The notes: generated by a model from the sequence alone, not told the origin. Counted from the stretch's first letter, positions 1-6,387 are shown. The stretch is 6,665 nt of DNA from Pedosphaera sp. (GCA_009695395.1 SIBB01000205.1:1-6665), one strand, 5' to 3'. Numbers and translations: made by a program.

Positions 1-716
1 TGGTAGGGCAGGTCGGTGAAGACGGGGTTCAGCCCCTCGATCAACGCAGCGGCGCGCGCGAAGTCCCCCGTCTCCGCGAGCGCGTGGGCCTGCTTGAGTA
101 TCTCGGCCTGCTCGGCGTGCAGTTCCAGAAGTGCCACGCACGTGGCACGCACGGTCTCCAGATGCTCGACCACCTCGGCGTGCAGCGGGCCATCGCCGTT
201 GGTGAACTGGCATCGCGCGGCGCGCTCCGGCTGCAGCAGCGGCGACTTCGCCCGCGCCAGCTTGCAGAAGGCAATCAGGTCGGGCGCGATGTCCACGCCG
301 TCTTCCTCCACGGACAAATCCTTGTTTAGAAATCCCGACGCCAGCTGGTGCTGCTGCTCAACGAGCGATCCGAAAGCCGCGTCCGCCGCCGCGTGGCACT
401 CGCCGACCTGCTCGCGGGTGAGGGAATGCTTCTTCGCCTCGAGGACCTCCCTGCCCAGCGCGAGCTGCTCCTGCACAAACCCCGCGACTGGCTCCAGCAC
501 TTGCTCAAGCCGGTCAATCTCACCGCGCACGAACAACTCCGGCTCCTGCGGGATGTCCCCCGTGGCGCGGTGCGTGCCGAGGTATTCCGCCAGCTCCATC
601 TGGAACTGCCGGTAGGCGAACATGTCCGCCGTGTCAGTGAACGACCGGCTGGCCTCGCGCAGGTTCGCGGCGGTGGCCTGAAGCACGGCCAGTTTGCGGG
701 TGAGAGCGAGGTTCAT
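1..716 (-). CDS. Helical protein of unknown function, N-terminal 238 codons (3' end outside window)
   Basis: I translated this frame by hand. It is open from the ATG at 716-714 to the window edge with no stop, so the C-terminus is missing. It begins MNLALTRKLAVLQATAANL and is rich in Ala, Glu, Leu and Gln, suggesting long amphipathic helices or a coiled coil. I see no signal peptide or membrane segment. The last visible part (about residues 205-235) reads like a TPR-like helical pair, with AETGDFARAAALIEGL near the end. Its ATG overlaps the stop of the upstream membrane protein in the four bases ATGA, so the two are probably translationally coupled and function together. A perfect 8-bp inverted repeat with a 2-nt spacer lies at 131-148 inside the coding region, probably by chance. 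I do not recognise the family. The coding call is firm, the function unknown. Confidence 0.8.
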   Translation of the reverse strand, partial: MNLALTRKLAVLQATAANLREASRSFTDTADMFAYRQFQMELAEYLGTHRATGDIPQEPELFVRGEIDRLEQVLEPVAGFVQEQLALGREVLEAKKHSLTREQVGECHAAADAAFGSLVEQQHQLASGFLNKDLSVEEDGVDIAPDLIAFCKLARAKSPLLQPERAARCQFTNGDGPLHAEVVEHLETVRATCVALLELHAEQAEILKQAHALAETGDFARAAALIEGLNPVFTDLPY

Positions 717-1021
717 CCGAATTGGCGTTTGAGTTGATGCAGCAGCGCGGTGGCCTCCGCCAAATCCTCGCGCGACTTGTGGACCAGTTGCTCCCGCGCA
801 AGGCGATCCACCAGTTGCGCTTCCCCGAGGGCCATGCTCGCGTGCTCCAACGCCTGCCGCTGCCGCTCGCCCGTCTGGCGCTCCTCCTCCCAGTTCAGCA
901 GCGTGCGCAACTGCTGCTGCTGGACGATGAGCATCCACGCCAGCAGCACCAGCACGAAGCCGCCGAACACGACGGCAAGCGCGCCGGCATTGCGGTTGAG
1001 GTGATCAACGATTGCGAACAT
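713..1021 (-). CDS. Small single-pass membrane protein with cytoplasmic or periplasmic coiled coil
   Basis: The 102-residue product has a short N-terminal stretch (MFAIVDHLNRNAG), one clear transmembrane segment at about residues 13-33 (containing AVVFGGFVLVLLAWMLIV), then a Gln/Glu/Arg-rich tail of about 65 residues predicted to be a coiled coil (QLRTLLNWEEERQTGERQRQ and onward). The start is an ATG at 1021-1019. A GGAG ribosome-binding site (complement of 1031-1034) lies 9 nt upstream. The stop TGA overlaps the ATG of the next gene (ATGA), so the two form a tight unit. A membrane anchor plus coiled coil next to a second helical protein suggests a membrane-attached scaffold or complex, but that is inference. 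No family is recognised. It is separated from the upstream DUF1549/DUF1553 gene by 228 nt of repeat-bearing spacer, so it probably has its own transcription start. Confidence 0.8.
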   Translation of the reverse strand: MFAIVDHLNRNAGALAVVFGGFVLVLLAWMLIVQQQQLRTLLNWEEERQTGERQRQALEHASMALGEAQLVDRLAREQLVHKSREDLAEATALLHQLKRQFG

Positions 1022-1103
1022 GGGTCAGGACTCCAACAACCAATACGCCGCCACGCAGGCCGGGACAACCTCCAATTCCGACTCAGGCCGAATTCCGGAG
1101 TTC

Positions 1104-1228
1104 AGCCGCGAAAGGGCGCAGAGAACACAAAGGAGCCGAGATCAGAATAATGGGGACGGAACTAGTCCCATCCGGAAAGTTTACCTGCCAGAAACTTTTC
1201 TTTGCGCTCTTTGCGCCCTTTCGTGGCT
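1104..1228. repeat. Inverted pair of purine-rich intergenic repeats
   Basis: The arm at 1104-1132 and the reverse complement of 1200-1228 match at 25 of 29 positions, sharing the core CGAAAGGGCGCA. All four differences are A/G, so in RNA two become G-U wobbles and only two positions fail to pair. The second arm shows a roughly 9-bp internal periodicity (GGGCGCAAA, GAGCGCAAA). The 67-nt loop holds a smaller hairpin. The pair sits between two minus-strand genes, downstream of the stop at 1250. Similar GAAAGGGCGCAAAGA-type repeats are, from memory, widespread in spacers of environmental bacteria. The role is unknown. A transcript-end structure is possible, but there is no clean U-tract. Confidence 0.65.
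1151..1170. repeat. Short hairpin inside the larger inverted repeat
   Basis: GGGAC at 1153-1157 pairs with GTCCC at 1165-1169 across a 7-nt loop. An extra T-A pair is possible at 1151/1170 with one bulged G. It lies in the loop of the 1104-1228 inverted repeat, which would make a branched structure in RNA. Five base pairs alone are weak evidence; its placement is what makes it notable. Confidence 0.35.
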
Positions 1229-1249
1229 ATTCCTTTTCGGACTTCGGGC

Positions 1250-3886
1250 TCAGTGGTTGAACAGAAATTCCTTGCTGCTGAGGAGGCTCCAATACAGATC
1301 TTCGAGGGCAGCGCGGCGCTCCGGTTCGCCGGCGTCGGCGAGGAGTTTCAGGGAACGCGCCTTCTCCGTGGCCGTCGGCGGGCGGGACAAGGTGCTGAGG
1401 AAGGCTTCGTCCAAAATCTCTTCGTTGCTCTTCTTCGCGGCGAGGAGCTGGGCGATGCGGTTGTCCTTCGTGGCGAGCTTCGCGTTGATGGTGTCACCGT
1501 TCGCAATGTGGAGGGCTTGCGCCAGACTCGGCTCCTCGGTGCGCTCGCATTCGCAGGTCTGGAGGCGGTCGGCGCGACCGAAGGTTTTCAGGAAGTAGCT
1601 GGCGATGTTTGAGTCGGGGAGCTGGAAGGCGCGGAGGTTCACCGGGTAGCGGTCGCCGAGGCCGCGGTTGGCGTTGCGGAGGTCGCGACGGAACTCGGTA
1701 GGGACGCCGGTGACTTGCGAGAAGGCGTCGAGCATCGCCTCGGCCATGAGGCGGCGTGTGTAGTAGCGCGAGTAGAAGCGCGCGTCGGCGGCGTTGCCGG
1801 GGAGGGACTCGCTGCCGCGCTGGTAGGTCTCGGACTGGAGGATGGCGCGCATGAGGGCCTTCAGGTCGTAGCGCTGGTCGGCTAGGAACTTGGCGAGGGC
1901 GGAGAGGAGCTTCTCGTTGCTGGAGGGGTTCGTGACGCGAAGGTCGTCCACAGCTTCCACGAGGCCCACGCCCATGAAGTTCGCCCAGACGCGGTTTGCG
2001 ATCGAGCGGGTGAAGTAAGGGTTCTCTCGCGCGGTCAGCCATGCGGCGAGCGCGTCCCGGCGGTCGCCGGGCGCGTCGAGCGCGATCGGCTTGCCATCGA
2101 GCGGGCGCGGCGGGAGTGGCTTGCCGGACAGCAGCGCGGGCACGTCGCCCGAGGCGGCAGCAAAGATGATCTTGTCGCCGTCACCGCCGGGGCCGTTCTT
2201 CGTGCGGACGCGGGCGAAGAGGTTGGCGAACTCGTAATACTGGTCGTTGGTCCACTTCTCGAGAGGATGGTTGTGGCACTTGGCGCAGTTGATGGCCAAG
2301 CCCATGAAGGCAACGGTGGTCGTCTCGGCCATGAGCGTCGGGTCGTCGTGGAGGACGAAGTAGTTGGCCGCACCGTTGTCGAGCGTGCTGCCCTTCGCGG
2401 TCACGAGTTGCCGCACGAACTCGTCCCACGGCGTGTTCGCCTCCACGTGGCCTCGAATCCACTGGTAGTAACTCCACATCGCGGGCTGCGGGAGCTTCGC
2501 GCCATTGACCAGCAGCAGGTCGCTCCACTTGTAGCTCCAGTAGTCCACGAACTCCGGCCGCGCGAGCAGGCGCTCGATGAGTTCGTCACGCTTCTTCGGC
2601 GAAGTATCGGCGAGAAACGCCCGGACCTCCGCCGCGCTGGGCAGTGTGCCGATGGTGTCGAGGAACGCACGACGAATGAACTCCGAGTCAGAGCAGCGCG
2701 GCGAAGGCGGCACGTTGAGCGCCTTCAACTTCTCGTTCACCAGCTCATCAATGAAGTTGCGCTTCGGGGCCTTGGTGAAGGTCGCGGAAGCCAGCTTGTT
2801 GTCGAACGGCACCGTGACGGTCGCGAGCGCGAGGCGGCTGAGGAACCACGCAGAAATCGCGCCTTCGCCCCGGCCCATCACGGTGACGAGGCCGTCGTCG
2901 CTGACCACGCAGACGGCGTTGTTCGCGCTGGTGAACTTCGCGTAGCGCGTCACGTCGCGGGACTCGCCATTCGAGAAGGTCGCGCGCACGAGGAGCTGCT
3001 GCGGGACGCCGGGCTTGAGGGTCACTTGCTCAGGGAGCACTTCGATCTTCGTGATGCGTGCGTCGCCGGGCTGCGGGGCAGGGGTGCCGTTCGCAATCCA
3101 CTCGGAGAGGATGCGGTAGTCGAGCGAGTTGGTGGTGAAGCGCTCGCCGCCTTTGTGCGGGACGGCGGTGGTGGGCTTGATGAGCAGGAGGCTGTGCGCC
3201 GGCTCCGCGACCGTGACGCGCCGGCCGAGTGCCGAACGCGTGATGGCGCGATGGTCGCCGTCCACGTCGTAGCCGCGCAGGGAGAGCTTGAAGCCGCCCT
3301 GGCCACCTGCCGCGCCGTGGCACGCGCCGGCGTTGCAGCCGGTCTTGGTGAGCACGGGCTGGAGGTGATTGCGGAAGCTCCACTCGAACGGTTTCTCCAT
3401 GTTCACCACGCGCACCTCGGCCTTCGCGGAGCTGCGCGCGGACTTGCCCGTGACCGTGGCGGTGCCATTGCCCACGGCGATGGCGAGGCCGTCCTCGATG
3501 CGGACGACCTTGGGATTGCTGGAGGTGAAAGTGACGTTGTTCGTGATCTGCCCGAGCAAGGTCTTGCCCTCGGCGAGTTCGAGCACAAGCCGCTGCTCGG
3601 CAGCGGGACCATCGAGGGTGAACTTGGCGGGGAGCAGTGTGAGCGACTCGGCGCGGGCGGTGGAAACGGTGATGGCCAAGAGGCCGATTATCAAAGTGGC
3701 CGCACCAAAATTCCGCGACCTGAATGTCCAACGCGCGCCCGGGGTTCGCACCGCCCGCCCCAAGGGGGCGAATGAAGGTAGCCGGTGGGCAGGCTTCCCC
3801 AGCGGGCGCACCCACCGGAACGCCATCCCGAAAATGGTCGCGCCCCGGAGGGGCGCATGAACCTCACCAAAGATACCGTTCGTCAT
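1250..3886 (-). CDS. Exported Big2-like / cytochrome c-like / DUF1549 / DUF1553 protein
   Basis: The product is 878 residues from the ATG at 3886. A hydrophobic segment at about residues 62-76 followed by ARA (77-79) is a likely signal peptide, unusually far from the start. After it come a Big2-like beta domain (about 81-162, with TFTSSNPKVVRIEDGLA), a haem-type motif CNAGACH at 184-190 (CX4CH), a second Big-like domain (about 277-361), DUF1549 (from about 376, FIDELVNEKLKALN), a second haem motif CAKCH at 534-538, and DUF1553 (about 608-868, with RSIANRVWANFMGVGLVE). This is the usual architecture of planctomycete/verrucomicrobial surface or periplasmic cytochrome-like proteins, often encoded beside DUF1501 genes. 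Their biochemical role is not established. GGGAG 6 nt upstream supports the ATG at 3886. However, residues 11-44 are encoded by a palindromic repeat, so the ancestral start may have been lost. A longer TTG start at 3988 lies inside transposase sequence and is unlikely. Confidence 0.9.
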   Translation of the reverse strand: MTNGIFGEVHAPLRGATIFGMAFRWVRPLGKPAHRLPSFAPLGRAVRTPGARWTFRSRNFGAATLIIGLLAITVSTARAESLTLLPAKFTLDGPAAEQRLVLELAEGKTLLGQITNNVTFTSSNPKVVRIEDGLAIAVGNGTATVTGKSARSSAKAEVRVVNMEKPFEWSFRNHLQPVLTKTGCNAGACHGAAGGQGGFKLSLRGYDVDGDHRAITRSALGRRVTVAEPAHSLLLIKPTTAVPHKGGERFTTNSLDYRILSEWIANGTPAPQPGDARITKIEVLPEQVTLKPGVPQQLLVRATFSNGESRDVTRYAKFTSANNAVCVVSDDGLVTVMGRGEGAISAWFLSRLALATVTVPFDNKLASATFTKAPKRNFIDELVNEKLKALNVPPSPRCSDSEFIRRAFLDTIGTLPSAAEVRAFLADTSPKKRDELIERLLARPEFVDYWSYKWSDLLLVNGAKLPQPAMWSYYQWIRGHVEANTPWDEFVRQLVTAKGSTLDNGAANYFVLHDDPTLMAETTTVAFMGLAINCAKCHNHPLEKWTNDQYYEFANLFARVRTKNGPGGDGDKIIFAAASGDVPALLSGKPLPPRPLDGKPIALDAPGDRRDALAAWLTARENPYFTRSIANRVWANFMGVGLVEAVDDLRVTNPSSNEKLLSALAKFLADQRYDLKALMRAILQSETYQRGSESLPGNAADARFYSRYYTRRLMAEAMLDAFSQVTGVPTEFRRDLRNANRGLGDRYPVNLRAFQLPDSNIASYFLKTFGRADRLQTCECERTEEPSLAQALHIANGDTINAKLATKDNRIAQLLAAKKSNEEILDEAFLSTLSRPPTATEKARSLKLLADAGEPERRAALEDLYWSLLSSKEFLFNH
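3756..3856. repeat. Cluster of three GC-rich palindromes (REP-like element)
   Basis: Three inverted repeats lie in about 100 bp. CGCCCC (3756-3761) pairs with GGGGCG (3765-3770). CCGGTGGG (3782-3789) pairs with CCCACCGG (3811-3818). GCGCCCC (3840-3846) pairs with GGGGCGC (3850-3856) across a 3-nt loop. All pairings are perfect. The cluster begins 7 nt beyond the stop codon of the transposase remnant, where REP-type palindromes normally flank REP-associated tyrosine transposases. It is read through in frame by the DUF1549/DUF1553 gene as residues 11-44. Identification as a REP/BIME-like element is inference; other genomic copies cannot be seen here. Confidence 0.7.
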
Positions 3887-4127
3887 AATCGGCTCCCGCG
3901 AGTTTGAGCAGTTCCACATACTCTTCCTGAAAGGTTTTGTGGCGGTGGTGTTCCGCCTGATGTTCGACGTAATGCGGCACTTTTTCAATTTGGCTTGGGC
4001 TTACCGTGAACGCACCATACCCCTGCTGCCATTCAAAATCCGCGACGCCCAATTCCCGGCGAACCCATTCGGACGACTCGCCTTTCAGCACGCGCACGAA
4101 GTCCGCATCGTTGTTTGAGCCATCCGT
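3864..4127 (-). pseudogene. REP-associated (IS200-like, Y1) transposase, C-terminal remnant
   Basis: The open frame encodes DFVRVLKGESSEWVRREL, then FEWQQGYGAFTVSPSQIEKV, HQAEHHRHKTFQEEY and YDERYLW before TGA at 3866-3864. This is the characteristic C-terminal half of the roughly 150-residue single-domain Y1 transposases common in Planctomycetota, Verrucomicrobiota and Acidobacteriota (sequence family recalled, not searched). Known members have the HUH metal-binding motif in the N-terminal half, which is absent here. In frame the upstream sequence runs into a TGA at 4130-4128, which is the stop codon of a duplicated DUF1501 gene end. The protein is therefore N-terminally truncated and inactive unless complemented in trans. 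The catalytic Tyr of the family may remain within the Glu/His/Tyr-rich part, but I cannot assign it with certainty. The final codons overlap the start of the DUF1549/DUF1553 gene by 23 nt. Confidence 0.8.
3893..3897 (-). promoter_or_regulatory. Ribosome-binding site supporting the start at 3886
   Basis: On the minus strand GGGAG lies 6 nt before the ATG at 3886-3884, good Shine-Dalgarno spacing. The same bases also encode part of the conserved C-terminal tail of the transposase (the AGADYD region). The site may therefore be a coincidence recruited after the element landed, rather than the original signal of the downstream gene. Confidence 0.45.
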
Positions 4128-4260
4128 TCAGAACAACTCCTTCACCTCGCGCACGCCGAAGTCCACCAGCGCGAACGGCCTGCCTTGCGGCCCCGGCAGG
4201 TGCGTGTCGAGGTCGAGGCCGAGGCTCTTGTAGATGGTGGCGATGACTTCGCCAGAGTTC
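4128..4260 (-). pseudogene. Duplicated 3' end of the DUF1501 gene (repeat copy 1)
   Basis: These 133 bases match 4903-5035 at 129 positions in the same orientation, 775 bp apart. Differences are at 4131, 4244, 4254 and 4256, and all are transitions. The copy encodes the last 43 residues of DUF1501, from NSGEVIATIYKSLGL to VREVKELF, plus the stop codon. It has a Pro-to-Ser and a Val-to-Ile change; the 4131 change is silent. Similarity ends at the stop codon on one side and abruptly at 4260 on the other. It has no start of its own and is not a gene. It joins directly to the transposase remnant on one side and to the toxin-antitoxin promoter region on the other. Confidence 0.9.
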
Positions 4261-4298
4261 CCGCTTGCCCCAGGATTGAATCGGCTTACTTTGCCCGC

Positions 4299-4493
4299 AT
4301 GGCTGCTGCTGAAATGATTGAGGAAATCCGCCGGCTCCCGGCGGCGGAGTCGGCGCGTTTGCTGGACTGGCTCTTCTCGGATGAGCGCGAGCTGAACCAG
4401 TTGCTGGCCGCCTTTGACCGGCTGCCCCGTGCGGCCCGCCTGACCGAGGAGGAAATCCTCGCCCTGCCGCGTGCGCATCCTGCTGGACACTAA
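4299..4493 (+). CDS. Putative antitoxin of a PIN toxin-antitoxin pair
   Basis: The 64-residue product begins MAAAEMIEEIRRLPAAESAR and continues with LLDWLFSDERELNQLLAAFD. It is acidic and largely helical, as is usual for small antitoxins. It lies directly upstream of, and overlaps by 23 bp, a PIN-domain toxin, which is the main reason for the call. The ATG at 4299 was chosen because longer in-frame starts would lie in the duplicated DUF1501 sequence. A second ATG at 4314 is possible, and neither has a clear Shine-Dalgarno sequence. Only 38 nt separate the repeat end (4260) from the start, so the promoter, and any autoregulatory operator, must lie in that stretch or inside the repeat. I do not recognise a specific DNA-binding fold. 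Confidence 0.7.
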   Translation: MAAAEMIEEIRRLPAAESARLLDWLFSDERELNQLLAAFDRLPRAARLTEEEILALPRAHPAGH

Positions 4494-4872
4494 CGTCTGG
4501 CTCGCCATCCTCACCACGGATGGCCAGTGTCGCCGGGGGTGGCGGGCCGCGCGCAGTGGCAGCCAAGTCTTCGCTTCCCCACAAGTGCTCGGCGAGCTGG
4601 AGGACAAGCTGCGGCTCAAGTTCGGCTTTTCTGCCCGCCATGCGCGCCTGCTCACGCACTTCGTGCGTCGGCAATCCACGCTGGTCGAGCCCGCCCTTCC
4701 GCTCCCAACGGTCTGCCGCGACGGGGCCGACAATGGCATTCTCGCCGCCGCGCTGGCGGGCCGCTGCGAGCTGCTCGTCACCGGCGACCAGGATTTGCTC
4801 GTGCTCGAGGAATTCCAAGGAATGCACATCGTCACGCCAGCGGAGTTTGCAAAGCGGGTCATGGTCGGGTGA
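4471..4872 (+). CDS. PIN-domain toxin, putative VapC-like ribonuclease (COG1569-type)
   Basis: The 133-residue protein starts MRILLDTNVWLAIL, the hallmark N-terminus of PIN domains. Acidic residues expected to bind catalytic metal are visible: Asp6, Glu42 (in QVLGELEDKL), Asp87 (in RDGADNGILAAAL) and Asp106/Asp108 (in LLVTGDQDLL). Length and motifs fit the putative toxin-antitoxin PIN family (TIGR00305/COG1569 type) rather than classical short VapC. PIN toxins are single-strand RNA endonucleases that inhibit translation. The target here is unknown. The start is GTG at 4471, inside the antitoxin gene; an AGGAGGAA stretch lies about 17 nt upstream, and translation is probably coupled to the antitoxin. 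All catalytic residues are intact, so it looks functional. It ends 30 nt before the stop of the convergent DUF1501 gene. Confidence 0.9.
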   Translation: MRILLDTNVWLAILTTDGQCRRGWRAARSGSQVFASPQVLGELEDKLRLKFGFSARHARLLTHFVRRQSTLVEPALPLPTVCRDGADNGILAAALAGRCELLVTGDQDLLVLEEFQGMHIVTPAEFAKRVMVG

Positions 4873-4902
4873 GTGAAGAGTTCAACACGCCGCCGCTTCA
4901 TC

Positions 4903-5035
4903 TCAAAACAACTCCTTCACCTCGCGCACGCCGAAGTCCACCAGCGCGAACGGCCTGCCTTGCGGCCCCGGCAGGTGCGTGTCGAGGTCGAGGCCGAGGC
5001 TCTTGTAGATGGTGGCGACGACTTCGCCGGGGTTC
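4903..5035 (-). repeat. Direct repeat copy 2: native 3' end of the DUF1501 gene
   Basis: This is the in-gene partner of the repeat at 4128-4260, covering codons 415-457 plus the stop. The two copies are in the same orientation and bracket the toxin-antitoxin genes. Recombination between them would remove 775 bp, including both genes, and leave an intact DUF1501 gene next to the transposase remnant. Confidence 0.9.
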
Positions 5036-6276
5036 ACGGGGCGCTCGGCGGGATACGCGCCGATGTCGTCGCTGCGGCCCACGACGCGGCCGCCTTTCAC
5101 GCCGCCGCCTGCGAAATAGACTGTCCAGCAGTTCGGCCAGTGGTCGCGGCCACCGGCGGGGTTGATGCGTGGGGTGCGGCCGAACTCGGCGAGGTTGCAG
5201 ACCATCGTGCTGCCCAGCAGGCCGCGCTGCGCGAGGTCTTCGATGAGGGCGCTGTAGCCTTGGTCATACATCGGCGCGACGATGTCCCGCATGCCCGCGA
5301 TGCTCGTGAAGGGCTTCGAGCCGTGGATGTCCCAGGTGATTTCGCCGAAGACGGTGAGGAAGGTGTTCACGGTCACGAAGCGCACGCCGCGCTCGACGAG
5401 TCGTCGCGCCAGCAGGCAGCACTGGCCGAAGCGCGTCATGCCGTAGCGCTCGCGGACTTTGAGCGGCTCCTTGCTCAAGTCGAAGGCGTCGCGCGCCTGC
5501 TCGCTGGTCATCAGGCGGTAGGCGGCGGCGAAGTTCGCATCCATCAGCTTCGCGGCTTCGCTCGCCTCGAACTTCTTCACGGTGTCGTCCACGACTTGGC
5601 GCAACTCGCGCCGCCGCGCTAGCCGGGCTTCGCCGATTTCCTTGGGCGGCAGGAGGTCGGGCACCTTGAACTCCTTCTGCGACGGGTCGGCATTCAGCAC
5701 GAAGGGGTCGTAGGATTTGCCGAGGAAGCCCGCGTCCTGTCCGTGCGGCATGTTGCCGCCGGTCGGGCCCATCGGCTCGGGGAGGATGACGTGCGCAGGC
5801 AAATCGCTGCGCCGGCCTTTGAGAAACTCCAGCGCGCAGCCCGCGTGCGGCGTGATGATGCCGCCGGTGAAGAGCCGGCCCGTCTGCATCATCTGGTGGC
5901 CGGTGTCGTGGACCGCCGCCGCCGTGTGATAGACCGAGCGAACGAGGGAGAAGTGGTCGGCGACCTTCGCGTGGCCGGGGAGAATCTCGGAGAGCTGGAA
6001 ATCACCCTTGGTCGAGATGGCCTTGAACGGCCCGCGAATCTCGCTGGGCGCGTCGGGCTTCATGTCGAAGAGGTCGAGCTGGCTGGGCGCGCCGAGGTTG
6101 AAGATCATGATGACCGACTTCTCGTTGCTGCCGCCCGCAACCTTGCCGGCGGCCTGCGCGGCCGAGTAATCCGCCATCGTGAGGCCGAGTGCGCCGAGCG
6201 TGCCGACCTGGAGGAAGTCGCGGCGGGTGATGCCGTCGCAGGTGGTGATGGAGCCGGGTCCGGTGACGTTGAGCAT
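4903..6276 (-). CDS. DUF1501 family protein, Tat-exported
   Basis: The 457-residue protein has a twin-arginine motif TRRDFLQVG at 17-25 and a hydrophobic stretch that follows (TLGALGLTMADYSAA), so it is probably exported folded through Tat. Family hallmarks are visible in order: IMIFNLGAPSQLDLFDMKPD (56-75), VHDTGHQMM (122-130), TWDIHGS (314-320), LAEFGRTPRINPAGGRDHWP (362-381) and the C-terminal THLPGPQGRPF. DUF1501 proteins are placed near the alkaline phosphatase/sulfatase-like superfamily. The conserved Asp/His residues fit metal binding, but no reaction is established. They are typically encoded with DUF1549/DUF1553 proteins, as here, although a toxin-antitoxin cassette and a transposase remnant now separate the two. 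The ATG at 6276 lacks a strong Shine-Dalgarno sequence; it is chosen because it gives a normal Tat N-terminus. Full length is typical. Confidence 0.93.
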   Translation of the reverse strand: MLNVTGPGSITTCDGITRRDFLQVGTLGALGLTMADYSAAQAAGKVAGGSNEKSVIMIFNLGAPSQLDLFDMKPDAPSEIRGPFKAISTKGDFQLSEILPGHAKVADHFSLVRSVYHTAAAVHDTGHQMMQTGRLFTGGIITPHAGCALEFLKGRRSDLPAHVILPEPMGPTGGNMPHGQDAGFLGKSYDPFVLNADPSQKEFKVPDLLPPKEIGEARLARRRELRQVVDDTVKKFEASEAAKLMDANFAAAYRLMTSEQARDAFDLSKEPLKVRERYGMTRFGQCCLLARRLVERGVRFVTVNTFLTVFGEITWDIHGSKPFTSIAGMRDIVAPMYDQGYSALIEDLAQRGLLGSTMVCNLAEFGRTPRINPAGGRDHWPNCWTVYFAGGGVKGGRVVGRSDDIGAYPAERPVNPGEVVATIYKSLGLDLDTHLPGPQGRPFALVDFGVREVKELF

Positions 6277-6387
6277 AGGTCAGAAAGTTTATGCCAGTGG
6301 TTTTGGCGGTGCTTGCAGGAAGCTAATTCACGCCCCTTTGAGCTGCCATGAAAAACTCCCGCCGGTGAGGACTGCTAGCCAGAGGGC

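Noticed and set aside
131..148. Perfect 8-bp inverted repeat with a 2-nt spacer
   Set aside because: It lies inside a coding frame in GC-rich DNA, with no second copy or associated gene; probably chance.
16..737. Plus-strand open frames at the left edge
   Set aside because: The minus-strand frame 1-716 is open throughout, coupled by ATGA to the upstream gene and has normal helical composition; the plus-strand frames are Ser/Ala/Arg-rich shadows.
1040..1068. Possible minus-strand promoter for the small membrane protein (TTGTCC, 17 nt, TATTGG)
   Set aside because: Spacing is right but matches are weak (4/6 and 3/6), and the predicted start would cut into the ribosome-binding site. Not strong enough to annotate.
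2267..3775. A 502-codon plus-strand open frame
   Set aside because: It lies opposite the DUF1549/DUF1553 gene, whose domains and haem motifs are unmistakable. The antisense frame has low-complexity Arg/Glu/Ala composition typical of GC-rich shadows.
4128..4901. A 257-codon minus-strand open frame across the toxin-antitoxin genes, ending in the DUF1501 tail
   Set aside because: It is antisense to two overlapping genes with clear protein motifs. Only the last 43 codons resemble a protein, and these come from the duplicated gene end; the rest is a GC-driven shadow.
4873..5622. Plus-strand open frame of 249 codons opposite DUF1501
   Set aside because: It is antisense to well-conserved DUF1501 codons, with no recognisable motif and no translation signal.
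6277..6360. Promoter upstream of DUF1501
   Set aside because: No pair of -35/-10 boxes with acceptable match and spacing was found in this stretch.
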